Shown here: piece by piece, positions 10,501 through 18,345 of the stretch
How the letters are laid out: each line of letters begins with the position of its first letter
How positions within the stretch are numbered: position 1 is the stretch's first letter
DNA from: Parachlorella kessleri
Lineage: Eukaryota; Chlorophyta; Trebouxiophyceae; Chlorellales; Chlorellaceae
Direction of reading: 5' to 3'
DNA length: 18,345 bases
Assembly: GCA_001598975.1 (NCBI GenBank)
Contig: BBXU01001596.1
Coordinates: 1 to 18,345 of the forward strand
Program-made: the position numbers and the translations under genes
Notes under the pieces: model-generated
Seen by the model: only the letters and a program-made list of their open reading frames with translations
Told to the model about the DNA's origin: nothing
Databases searched by the model: none

Positions 10501-11913
10501 TGCGGTCTGTGCTTGAGGCTTGGGTTTCAGCCCACCAGAGGGGTAACTTATGGGAAGAGTGACGGTACCGACGCCTTAAATCACAGCGCTGTTATCTCTC
10601 TTGGAAACTTCACAATGTTGCAGGTGCTTCGCCTGCCGGAGCGGCTACGCACTTTCTTGCTGAAGTTTGAGGCTCCTTTACAGCTAGCAGACGCCCAGTT
10701 TGCGTTACAGACACATTGCCGGGCACAGCAGGAGCTCACCAACAGCCGCGTGTTTGCGCTGTTGCTGGAGAGGGCGCTGGCGGTGGGCAACTTCCTCAAC
10801 TGGGGCACGCGGCTGGGTGCGGCTGGTGGCTTTCGGCTAAAGAGCCTCAGGAAGCTGCAGGCAAGTACTGCCATGTGGTGACAAAACCTATAAGCAGGAG
10901 ATGGACTGGTCGAGCTTTGAGCCCCGTGTGTGGCAAAGCCTTGCCAAGCACGGCCGGTTGGTGCAGGGCAACTTGTGACGCCGAGACCGCCTGGCAATAC
11001 CCTGTTTGGTCTGCTGCGTGCGCTGCAGTATTTTACCCTCTTAAGTGTCCTTCAGAGGCTCATACATTCCTCCCCTTGGCATTCACAGGACACTCGCTCC
11101 CTGGACGGCAAGACCACGTTACTGGCCTGGTTGGCAGCAGGCCTGTGTGCGTCCGCCCCGCCTGCCCCGCTGCTCACAGAGGAGCTGCCGCATGTGGCCA
11201 GCCCTAAGCTGCGTGTCAGCCTGGCTGAGGTTGCGGAGGTGCTGAGCTCCGTGGAAGCCTCCATCACAGCGGTGGAGTCTGAGCTGCAGCGCTGCGGCCC
11301 CCCGGCCTGTGTGAGGCTGGTAGTGTGTGGTGCACCTGCTACTACTAGCAACCGCGGCAGCACTGGTGCCGGCAGTGACCCCAGCAGCCAGGCAGGGGCG
11401 TCAGTAGCGCATGAGGGCCAGGAGCATGTGAAAGTAGAGCTGCTGCTAGATGGATATCAGGACGTGATGGCATCCACCGTGACAAGCTTGCAGCAACAGC
11501 TTGCAGAGGCGAAGCACGGGCTGCAGGCAGCGAAGGAGGGCTTTGCTTCGCTGGCAACACTCTTTGGCGAGAACTCGGCAGCCCTAGGCTCCGAGCAGGA
11601 GCTGTGGGGCGATGTTCAGATCTTTGTGGAGCAGTTCACGGCCGCACAGAAGGCTGCACTGGCCCAGCAGCGGGCGGCTCAGAAGGATGGAGCAGAAAAG
11701 GGCGGCCGCAAAACAATTAGGACACAGGCAAAGCAGTCAAAGGCGCAGGCCACCAACTGTGATGCGGTCGTCAGCCTGTCTGCTGTTCCTGGTGGTGGGC
11801 TGGCAAAGAAGCAGCTCTCCTTCTGCAGTAGCACTGTTAGCATGGATGGAAGTGTGGCTGTGGGACGCAGTGATGGCAGTAGAACTGATTTTGAGCAGCT
11901 CAGCGATGCCTGA
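4577..11913 (+). CDS. Formin: PH, GBD/FH3-like, FH1, FH2; about 14 exons, about 1,407 aa
   Basis: Formins nucleate and elongate unbranched actin filaments; FH1 feeds profilin-actin to the FH2 dimer. Exons: 4577-4623, 4732-4786, 5067-5919, a small exon near 6121-6145 (uncertain), 6517-6655, 6804-7895, 8214-8276, 8486-8644, 8945-9050, 9260-9567, 9796-9891, 10102-10319, 10624-10860, 11089-11913. PH domain: residues 1-93, with KSWRPRYFVLQ and the terminal AWVQALHAA. Ser/Ala-rich linker to about 270. GBD/FH3-like helices: about 272-480 and 738-820, split by polyproline at about 521-596. Second FH1: 847-895. FH2: about 904-1335, with KMRSLFWDRL, KQLAVLDLKRA, LPTDDEAQML, GNFLN and DTRSLDGKTTLL. Ser/Gly tail: to 1407. 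First in-frame ATG used; the longer open frame upstream lacks one. Oddities: one missing base in FH1 (9337-9343), a GC-AG intron in FH2, and no visible DAD. FH2 identity is certain; FH3 is less so. Confidence 0.9.
7243..7475 (+). other. First polyproline (FH1-like) tract, inside the FH3-like region
   Basis: This part of exon 6 encodes four blocks of five to seven prolines, each followed by Lys-Pro or Tyr-Lys (for example PPPPPPPKP, PPPAPPPPPKP and PPAPPPPPYKRP), separated by short Ala/Ser/Gly spacers. Such blocks are profilin and SH3/WW ligands in formins. It is followed by about 100 residues of low-complexity Ser/Gln/Ala, including a CAG run at 7681-7692. The tract lies well before the FH2 domain: helical segments in exons 7 and 8, then a second proline tract in exon 10, come between. 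Confidence 0.85.
9337..9343 (+). other. Frame break in a C7 run in the second FH1 tract
   Basis: Upstream, the frame set by the exon 9/10 junction reads VPPKPPPKAG followed by eight prolines. Downstream, the FH2 start KMRSLFWD lies in another frame. The first frame stops at TAA 9427-9429. The frames meet at seven C bases (9337-9343); one missing C would account for the shift. With one extra base the exon 10 phases fit both neighbours exactly. No usable intron lies between the two segments. A sequencing or assembly error in the homopolymer is most likely; a true allelic indel cannot be excluded. Confidence 0.85.
10861..11088 (+). other. GC-AG intron within the FH2 coding region
   Basis: Exon 13 ends RLKSLRKLQ and exon 14 starts DTRSLDGKTTLL, which together form the conserved FH2 block following the GN-x-x-N motif. 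The only junction that gives this uses the donor CAG|GCAAGT at 10861 and the acceptor TTCACAG ending at 11088, phase 0. GCAAGT is the standard form of the minor GC donor class. The nearest GT donor (10865) shifts the frame and breaks the conserved block. Confidence 0.85.
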
Positions 11914-12005
11914 CTCACATGCCTTACCAAGCTGACTGACAAAGAAGAAGATATTGCACCTAACATGACCAATTTATTGCGTATTTGGTACAAACTAGAA
12001 AGGAT

Positions 12006-12011
12006 AATAAA
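12006..12011 (+). terminator. Possible poly(A) signal of the formin gene
   Basis: AATAAA lies 93 bases downstream of the formin stop codon. The match is exact, but green algae often use TGTAA instead, so its function is uncertain. Confidence 0.35.
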
Positions 12012-12260
12012 CTGTACGTACCATTCTAAGCTTGCGGATAAGGTGCATGTGATTGGTGCCCGTTACTGCCCTGCATGTTGAGCCTTTCCTAATTTCTCTG
12101 AGGGCTAAGCACACTACTCTGCTGCACTGTGTCACCCACAAGGTGACGCAATAGGATTTGTCAACCTGGCATTTTTGAACTCGGACAGTGTCAGGACACA
12201 AGGAGGGGCGGGTTGCCACTGGATGCCAGCGGGGACACAGGTATGGTAAGACCCCACAAT

Positions 12261-12275
12261 AGTCTAGTCTAGTCT
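12261..12275. repeat. AGTCT pentanucleotide repeat, three copies
   Basis: Three perfect tandem copies of AGTCT lie between the two convergent genes. This is a short microsatellite with no evident function. Confidence 0.8.
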
Positions 12276-12538
12276 ACAGCGTACCGCCACCTGACCATGC
12301 TGCCGTGAGCCCCCCAAATGGGGCCAACAAAGCCAGGATGTACTATGCTCACAAAGCACAAGATCCAAGTACCAAATCTTAAATGGCATGCACCACCCCG
12401 TCCGGACAGGGAAAAACAACAAAAGTACAAACAAAGGTCTTTCCTACCAAGCTTCTCCACGTGTCCCGCATAGCACAAGCACTGAGCCACAATGAAGCTT
12501 CGAAGTTGGGATCAAGACCTTGTGTGAGGATTCACACC

Positions 12539-14080
12539 CTACCGGCGGCCTCGCGCAAAGACAGTCTTGCCTAGGGCAGCTGCAAAGAACTCAAACTGGG
12601 CATTAAGCAGCTCCTGCACCTCCCCGCGATGGCTCTCCGGGATGCTGCTCAAGCCCTGCTTGCCCACTGCCCACTGCTGCCCATCTGCATGCAAGGGCAA
12701 GGGTACCATTGTTGGCATTGCGCATGGACATAAAGACATGTTGATCTTTTGAAAAGTTTCAAATCTGCACGCTTTCTATGCAGCCATCAACTGCATTGTC
12801 TGCTCATACACCTGCTGCACAGGCTGTACTGCACCTAGCCAACATCACGAGCGACCCTTACCAGATGTGGTGATGACTGCTGCATCCGTAGCTGCTGCGC
12901 CCCGCGTCCTGCCGCCACGCCTTTGTGTTAACAACGTCACTGCTGCTTGCATGGCCTCGCCAGCAAATGGCATAGGGGTTTGCAGTGGTCTGCCATTGAA
13001 GTTGCCTCTGGCAGCTGTGCCTGCCGCAGGTGCTGCTTCCATAACTGCAAACAGTCAAAAGCTTGTGTGCATCAGCACTAAAGTGCGCCTCCCCTGGCAA
13101 GCCAGTATCACGATATCTGCCCTAACTTGGAGCCCCCAAGGCCTCCGTACTTACCCTTGCAGTCAGAAAAACACTAGGGCAAATTGTCCAGCTCGCGCGC
13201 ACATTGCATGCATGCAGCTTGTTTCAGGGCGATGCCACAATCGGGCTTACCTAGCGGCGCTGCTGCAAAACCGTCTGCCGCGGCCTGGCTTCGCCCTTTC
13301 CTGCCGCCCTCCACTGCAGCAGTGCCTGGGTTGTCAAATGCTGCCGGCTGCGCTGCCGCCCTCCTGCGCGTGGTTCTGAGGACTGTCTCTGGTTCAGCAG
13401 CCCGCTTCACTGCTGTCCTGGTCACCCTTCCTGTTGGCGCCTGCTTAGCCTCGATCTCCTCCTTCATAGCTGCAAACTTCTGGCCTATCTGTGCCAGCGC
13501 GCCCGTCTGGAAGTCTTGGGGATACTGCTTTTTGAACTCAGCCAGGGGCATATCTCTGGTCTGCACACATAACCAACGTGCCGTACTTTTACTGTGCAGC
13601 TGTCAGCGTGCCGGTTTCTGGGAGGGCTACCACCCCTTCTCAAATCCCTTGCTGTAACCGGCATTGCCAATATGCAGGCAGTTGCATACAGCGCTGGAGT
13701 CTTTGCTGGTGGTTTCAAGCATCTTCCAGGAAACCTCAGTTTACCTCAGTATACTCTTACCTTCTTTGGCAGCTTAACGAGCAGCTTGGTGAACTCCGAC
13801 TTCAGCTGAAGGACAGCATCGCTGGCTGCAGCCATGATGGCGTGCACTCTCTCCTCGACTGCAGAACACAGACAGCGCGAGAGGTGAAAGGTCGAGCACT
13901 GGCACACCGTCAGCTGGCTGGACCACTCACTGCCTTGCCCTTTCCAGTCCACGCACCGTTCCTTTCTAGCTCGTCTATGAGAGCAAGGACATCGGGCCTC
14001 TCAGCCTGCTCTGGCTCAGCAACAGCCTCGTCTTCAGGAATGGCCATGAGAGGCTGCGCTCTCTTGGTGGTCCGCGGCAT
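12539..14080 (-). CDS. Borealin-like chromosomal passenger complex subunit, 5 exons, 286 aa
   Basis: Exons in order are 14080-13957, 13858-13761, 13560-13251, 13044-12862 and 12684-12539. All introns are GT-AG, phases agree, and the stop is TAG at 12539-12541. Borealin links Aurora B, INCENP and Survivin and targets them to centromeres and the division zone. Residues 30-85 form a charged helical segment (LIDELERNVEERVHAIM, then LLVKLPKKTRDMPLAEF), matching the Borealin N-terminal pattern in which a helix leads to LPK-x-[VT]R-x-MPLAEF. Residues 105-175 are basic and Ala-rich with repeated Arg/Lys, probably disordered. Residues 198-206 read QTPMPFAGE, and the C-terminus has TSDGQQWAVGKQGLSSIP and a final helix, as in Borealin C-terminal domains. 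The length is typical. The ATG opens exon 1 (MPRTTKRAQP). The family call rests on these motif patterns, without an alignment. Confidence 0.78.
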
Positions 14081-14282
14081 TTTACTATGATAAACGAGAC
14101 CGATTGCACCGGAGAGATGAGCTACCAACCTAAGTTTGCTGACAGCCAAATACTGCAGATGGGCATGACGGAAACGAAACGCTGGTTTGTAATTATTAGC
14201 AGATTGTTTCAAATCGGGGGCGGGGGGGCCTGCAGCGATTGCACGTCTCTCCGAGAGTCACCCTACCGATTCTTTAACCAAA

Positions 14283-14300
14283 GTGGTACTATTGTACCAC
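14283..14300. repeat. Perfect inverted repeat, 7-base arms, 4-base loop
   Basis: GTGGTAC (14283-14289), TATT, GTACCAC (14294-14300). It lies about 200 bases upstream of the Borealin-like start codon. It could be a hairpin or a dimeric protein-binding site. Confidence 0.8.
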
Positions 14301-14408
14301 CCCTCCCCCCTTTCAGGATCCCAAAACCTGCAACAAACCTTAAGCTATTCACGATACTTGCAGGGTACACGTTCTCTGTCCCCCCTTACACTTCTGGGTC
14401 TAGTGGGT

Positions 14409-14451
14409 GGTACATAGGGTGTACCAACAGGGCGCTAGTACCCAATGGGTA
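14409..14451. repeat. Two neighbouring inverted repeats
   Basis: GGTACA (14409-14414) and TGTACC (14420-14425) are separated by TAGGG. Immediately downstream, TACCC (14439-14443) and GGGTA (14447-14451) are separated by AAT. Both are perfect and share a GTACC-type half site with the inverted repeat at 14283. Confidence 0.75.
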
Positions 14452-15097
14452 GGTTGTAAGCAGTGCTGATAAGCGCAAATGGCACCACGTGCAGCCCAGC
14501 ACTTCCCAAAACCAGCGCCACTAGGCACTACGCTTTATCAGCACCGGGCAGCACCCTTGGTTACAAGCACTTACTACCACTGGCTTGAACTGTACCAACG
14601 AGCACTACTGCACTACCTATTGGCAATGATCCGTAGAAGCACAATATCCTGGGTTTCAGCATGTTACTGTCCCTAGACGATCAGATGCTCTACAGTTGCT
14701 GAGTGAGTATGGAGAGCTCACGAGTTGTGACGCACTCTGGCGGGTGTAACAAGGGGCAAGGCAAGGGCATCTGCAGAGATAGGCACTGGCAAGCGGTCGA
14801 TTACAGAAGGCCGTAGCAAGTGACTGCACCAAGGTGACCTGCTTGGCTCCGGGGGGAATCACCGCTTTTGGGTGAAGCGAGCAGCCACTGTCCAAGCTGG
14901 GCTTGAAGCAACCATAACAGCTTTGAGAATTGAAGGCCCTGCAACCATCCGGCACAGCCGAGCTGCCACCTGGGTTCAGCAACAGCAGGGCTGCCTATGG
15001 TGACCAGCAGCAACTGCAAGCCGATTGCTTTGAGGCGGGTGCCCTTCTGGGCCAGTGGGAAGGGCAGGCTCATGCTGCTGGCTTCGTGGGCGGCAGC

Positions 15098-15115
15098 TTG
15101 TACACCCCTGTACAA
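15098..15115. repeat. Perfect inverted repeat, 7-base arms, 4-base loop
   Basis: TTGTACA (15098-15104), CCCC, TGTACAA (15109-15115). It has the same geometry as the repeat at 14283-14300: 7-base arms containing GTAC and a 4-base loop. Confidence 0.8.
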
Positions 15116-15661
15116 ACCCTGGGCGTTAACCCACAGCTATAGCTGGGCCTTCAGAAGCCTTGCAAATCCGTCCTATGACTCCCTATGATGGGCAACGACT
15201 CATAAGTGTACCAGCTGACTACAGTACCATCCAGCATTTGAAACCAAGTAGCTCTTTTGTAGCAGCCAGGATGTCTTTATTTAGAGCAACGGGCTGCCAC
15301 CACTACTGGAACGAAAGGTTATTTTGTAGACACCACTGACGCCCTCATCCAACCTTCCCAGGGCTGACGAACCTTTCCTTCAGGGCAATGCGCCTGCGCC
15401 CTGAGAACTAACATGTGACTACCCAGCATTCCACCTGCAGTCGACTGGTCACTTGGAGGGAGCAGCACGTAGATCTGGTACAGCTCAACTGGCACATGTC
15501 TATCTATCGTACGAACAGGCTGGCAGTAACACAGGAGTTATTGAGCATTGGCCACGGGACTGTGCGAATCAACCCAGAAGAGGGGGCGTCTCAACTTGTG
15601 CTTCACTCGGCAGCAGCCCTAATTAACCAGCGATCAGTGAAAGATTAGCAAGTTATTCAGC

Positions 15662-15679
15662 ATGGCGCCCCCTTCGTGA
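15662..15679 (+). other. Five-codon upstream ORF before the channel gene
   Basis: ATG GCG CCC CCT TCG TGA ends 62 bases before the channel ATG. If it lies in the transcript it could lower translation of the main frame. The transcription start is unknown. Confidence 0.35.
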
Positions 15680-15741
15680 GACCAGCGTGCTTGGTCGCCA
15701 CAGGCTTGGCTCTGACCTCGGACGCCAGCAAGTGATCAGTC

Positions 15742-18340
15742 ATGGCCGACGGGCGAGGCAGCACCCTAGACCCTTGGGCACAGAAGCCCAGGACGTCCCT
15801 TGGCAGCCCAGAGGGCGCTGCGGCAGTGGGAGTTACAATAGAGCGGCACACCTCCAGCTTTGTCAGCAACCGCAGCTCGGTGCAGGGCGGCAAGGCCCGC
15901 AGGCGCAGGCCAGACAGCGACAAGTCATCGGTGTTGGGGATGCTGGGCCTGGGCAGCAGCTTCTTCAAAGGCAACGTGAAGGATGAACTGAAGAAGCAGG
16001 TGGGTGGGCGAGTGGTTCAAGGTTGACTTGGGAACAGTAAGTAGCTTATGTATAATCGCTGCCCGCAGACGCAGCACCAAATGGAAAGTCAGAGCTCTTG
16101 CTCTTTGGACTATACATGGCATTCTGGGCACTCAGCCTTGCTAGTGTGCAACTCATGCCCCAGCCAAGTTAGGATGCTCAGCCCCACTCACTGCGCGCAA
16201 GCCCACTAACTGCGGCACACTGGCTGGCTGACTGGCTCGACATGCCCGCTGGCAGGAATACAACCGCGCGGTCAACAACCTTGTGAAGCGGGACAGCAGT
16301 GGCTCCAGCAGCAGGCCCAGTGGCACGCATGCGACCCGCGACAGCGTGCGGTCCAGCGTGCGCGTGCTCGACCGCATGATGCCCTGGCGCAACAAGAACC
16401 GGGTGGCCAGCTATGTGGATGCCGATGATGCGCTGGCCAGGGACAGCGTGGTGGAAGGCATGACGGAGGAGGAGGCGCAGAAGAGGGCATCCACGCTCAG
16501 CATCAGCAACCAGGTGGGACGGGGGTGCACTGCCCTGGGAGTGTGATCCAGACGTGCTGCCAGGTGGGGGCCAGGCAGCCCGTAGTATGTAGCCAGATGG
16601 GAGGAGGGGCGGGGAGGGCAACCAGCCAGGCTATGGAACGCGAGAGATATTGCACATGTTGTTGGTGCAGAAGGGGCCAGAACACATATGGCCAGGAAGT
16701 GCTGCACCAGGCAGGTAGGAGGGAACAAGGATGAGGGGTGGGTGGGCTGTTGCCTGGCATGGGGCGGGTGTCTGGCTCAGTTGAACAGTGTGCAACCAAC
16801 ACCCTACCGGCCGGCTCCAGCTGCAAGCGCAACAGTGTCCAATAATAGGACCCTTTGCAGGTTCCCGAACTGTGCTGCCAGAATTGGTACTGCAAGGCAA
16901 CACCGCGTCCGCCTGACGCCGGCATGCATGTTAAGCATGTACCAGACCGCATGCGTCCAGTGGTTGTCGCCTTGCCCAGGCCCTGTACACTCAGCCCCCA
17001 CCTGAACATAACCATCTCCCCACGCCTTGTGTGCCTGGCAGGTGCTGGAGGCGCTCCAGTCTGTGGGCCCCTCGCTGCGGCAGGCATCCATTGCGGAGGC
17101 GATGCAGGACGAGGACAAGCGCATGTCATGGATGAATAAGCTGATGGGCAACACCTACCAGCTGGCGCGGCAGGAGGAGGGAGACAGCGAGGGGGAGGAG
17201 GGGGGAGAGGGGGAGGGCCATGGCCTCCAAGAGGAGGTGGAGGAGGTTGTCATCAACCCGCTCTCGGCGTTCAGGTGGGCTGGGATGCTCGTTCGGGAAG
17301 GGCGCTGGAGGAGGACTTTAAGTCGAGAGAAGACTTTGCAGATAGGTGGGGTGAGGTGGGGTGGGCGGGATGGCGAGGGGTCAGTGGCCCAGCAGGTGAG
17401 AGCCACAGGTGCGGTGGGTGCTACAGAGGAGCAGGAGTAGGTGTTGATGCAGAGGCCAAGGCAAGTGTAACTGCAACACAAAGCCCTGGGTTGGCACATG
17501 TGGAGCCGCGGGGAGCATCTTCAAGTCAGCTAGCTGGGAGGGCTCAGGAAGTTGCACGGTTGCCGCCAGCGGGCAAGAAGGCCTTCGCTCTCCGCATGCC
17601 TCTTACTTGGTTGCGCCCCAGGCCCCACCCGCACATGCTTCACCCCAAGCCAGGCACCGCGCCCCGTGCCCCCCTCCACCCACACACTGGCACCCCTGGG
17701 CCCTTGCCCACCCGCAGGGCTCGGTGGGACCTGCTGATCGTGCTGGCCATCTTCTACTCGTGCGCCACGCTGCCGCTGCGGGCCGCCTTTGGCGACAACC
17801 AAGTGGGGCCCTTCTTCATGTTTGACATGGGACTCACCGTCTTCTTCCTAGTGGACATCATCCTCAACTTCAACACAGGCTACGACGATGACGGCATCAT
17901 CGTCATGGAGAAGGTGCGGGGTGCCCCACACTTGTGCGGGGTCCATGCTGCGTGGCGCACACCTTAGGAACGCGAAATACGGCAGCAGTTGGTAGCTGGT
18001 TGCACAACGTGTGCAGGAAAGGCATGCGTGCGGTGCCTGCTGCATGTATGCACGCATGGGCTTGCTGCCCAGGGCACGGCTGCACCCCTTAGCGCTGGCA
18101 ACAGCATCATTCAACCGTGTGGCCGGGCGAGCGTGTGCCTAGCATGTCCCCTTCCCCCGCACTCTTGCTGCTGCCGCAGAGCCGTGTGCGCTGGTATTAC
18201 CTGAGGACCTGGTTCATGCCGGACCTGATTGCCTCCATACCCTACGACCTCATCGCCCTGCTGGCCAAGCAGGGCGACCTTGCCGCCTACCTGCGCCTGC
18301 TGCGTCTGGTGCGCATGACGCGCCTGCCGCGCCTCTTCAA
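15742..18340 (+). CDS. Voltage-sensor cation channel (EAG/HCN/CNG type), 5' part, truncated by the window end
   Basis: Exons are 15742-15999, 16256-16513, 17042-17274, 17718-17913 and 18180-18340. All complete introns are GT-AG with matching phases. The window ends in AA|GTGAG, a likely next donor, so the gene continues. The 368 residues seen comprise a cytosolic N-terminus of about 250 residues, rich in Ser/Arg, with an acidic Glu/Gly run at about 218-238, then S1 (WDLLIVLAIFYSCATLPL), S2 (FDMGLTVFFLVDIILNF), S3 (WFMPDLIASIPYDLI) and S4 with Arg every third residue (LRLLRLVRMTRLPRLFK). The INPLSAFRARWD run into S1 and the FNTGY end of S2 are typical of EAG/HCN/CNG-like channels, which conduct K+ or mixed cations across the membrane. 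The pore and any cyclic-nucleotide domain lie outside the window, so ion selectivity and ligand cannot be judged. The start is the first in-frame ATG (MADGRGST); upstream sequence is non-coding. Confidence 0.88.
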
Positions 18341-18345
18341 GTGAG

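Larger units (their letters stand above)
11914..12538. other. Convergent intergenic region with 3' untranslated sequences
   Basis: The formin gene (plus) and the Borealin-like gene (minus) end toward each other here. No convincing ORF or RNA gene is present. AATAAA at 12006-12011 could be the poly(A) signal of the formin, 93 bases past its stop. The algal signal TGTAA was not seen on either strand. A triple AGTCT repeat lies at 12261-12275. Confidence 0.6.
14081..15741. promoter_or_regulatory. Long divergent intergenic region, rich in GTAC-centred inverted repeats
   Basis: This 1.66 kb lies between the starts of the Borealin-like gene (minus) and the channel gene (plus). No credible coding exon was found; the open frames are short and have no recognisable content. 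GTAC occurs 13 times, at 14286, 14294, 14365, 14410, 14421, 14438, 14592, 15100, 15110, 15208, 15224, 15478 and 15509. Seven of these fall within 310 bases, where about one is expected by chance. Several are arms of perfect inverted repeats. A CACGTG box is at 14486-14491. GTAC is the core bound by SBP-domain regulators such as CRR1 of Chlamydomonas; that function here is inferred. Confidence 0.5.

Noticed and set aside
10320..10562. Open continuation of formin exon 12 past LAQ
   Set aside because: The frame runs into a hydrophobic stretch and stops. Splicing to 10624 restores the conserved FH2 sequence LRLPERLRTFLLKF, so this is intron read-through.
14656..15648. Several open frames of 60-110 codons on both strands in the divergent intergenic region
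   Set aside because: No recognisable domain, no consistent splice partners, and some lack an ATG start. Frames of this length occur by chance in GC-rich sequence.
17275..17717. Reading frame continuing past channel exon 3 into the intron
   Set aside because: The frame carries low-complexity Gly/Arg and then Pro/His-rich sequence. Splicing AG|G at 17274/17718 gives the expected FRARWDLL entry into S1.
1..18345. CRISPR arrays, insertion sequences, transposon coding regions, viral genes
   Set aside because: No regular spacer array, no transposase, integrase or reverse-transcriptase motifs, and no long terminal repeats were seen on either strand.

Overview
The window looks like nuclear DNA of a green alga (Chlorophyta). 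It is moderately GC-rich, its genes are split by many introns of about 80-530 bases with GT-AG borders (one clear GC-AG), and the proteins are rich in Ala, Gln and Pro. The style resembles volvocalean algae such as Haematococcus or Chlamydomonas, but that placement is only an impression. No bacterial, organellar, viral, CRISPR, rRNA or tRNA signal was found. All gene models were built by hand, by finding conserved protein blocks in the six frames and joining them at splice sites whose phases agree.

Layout. Positions 1-643 are non-coding and hold a degenerate repeat with a unit of about 73 bases. Positions 644-4214 (minus) encode a 9-exon F-box protein of 459 residues with FBXO31-like blocks. 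Positions 4215-4576 are a short divergent promoter with an E2F-like site and a 10-base tandem duplication. Positions 4577-11913 (plus) encode a formin of about 1,407 residues in about 14 exons: PH domain, GBD/FH3-like region interrupted by a long polyproline tract, a second FH1, then FH2. The second FH1 carries a one-base frame break in a run of seven C. Positions 11914-12538 separate two convergent 3' ends. Positions 12539-14080 (minus) encode a 5-exon Borealin-like protein of 286 residues, a likely subunit of the chromosomal passenger complex. Positions 14081-15741 are a long divergent intergenic region rich in GTAC-centred inverted repeats. From 15742 (plus) runs the 5' part of a voltage-sensor cation channel (EAG/HCN/CNG type), cut by the window end just after S4.

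Three of the four genes plausibly act in cell division or the cytoskeleton: an SCF-type ubiquitin ligase receptor, an actin nucleator and a passenger-complex subunit. The first two share a promoter region. Nothing in the sequence proves that they work together. The most notable item is the formin: its PH plus GBD/FH3 amino terminus differs from the land-plant class I (membrane anchor) and class II (PTEN-like) formins.
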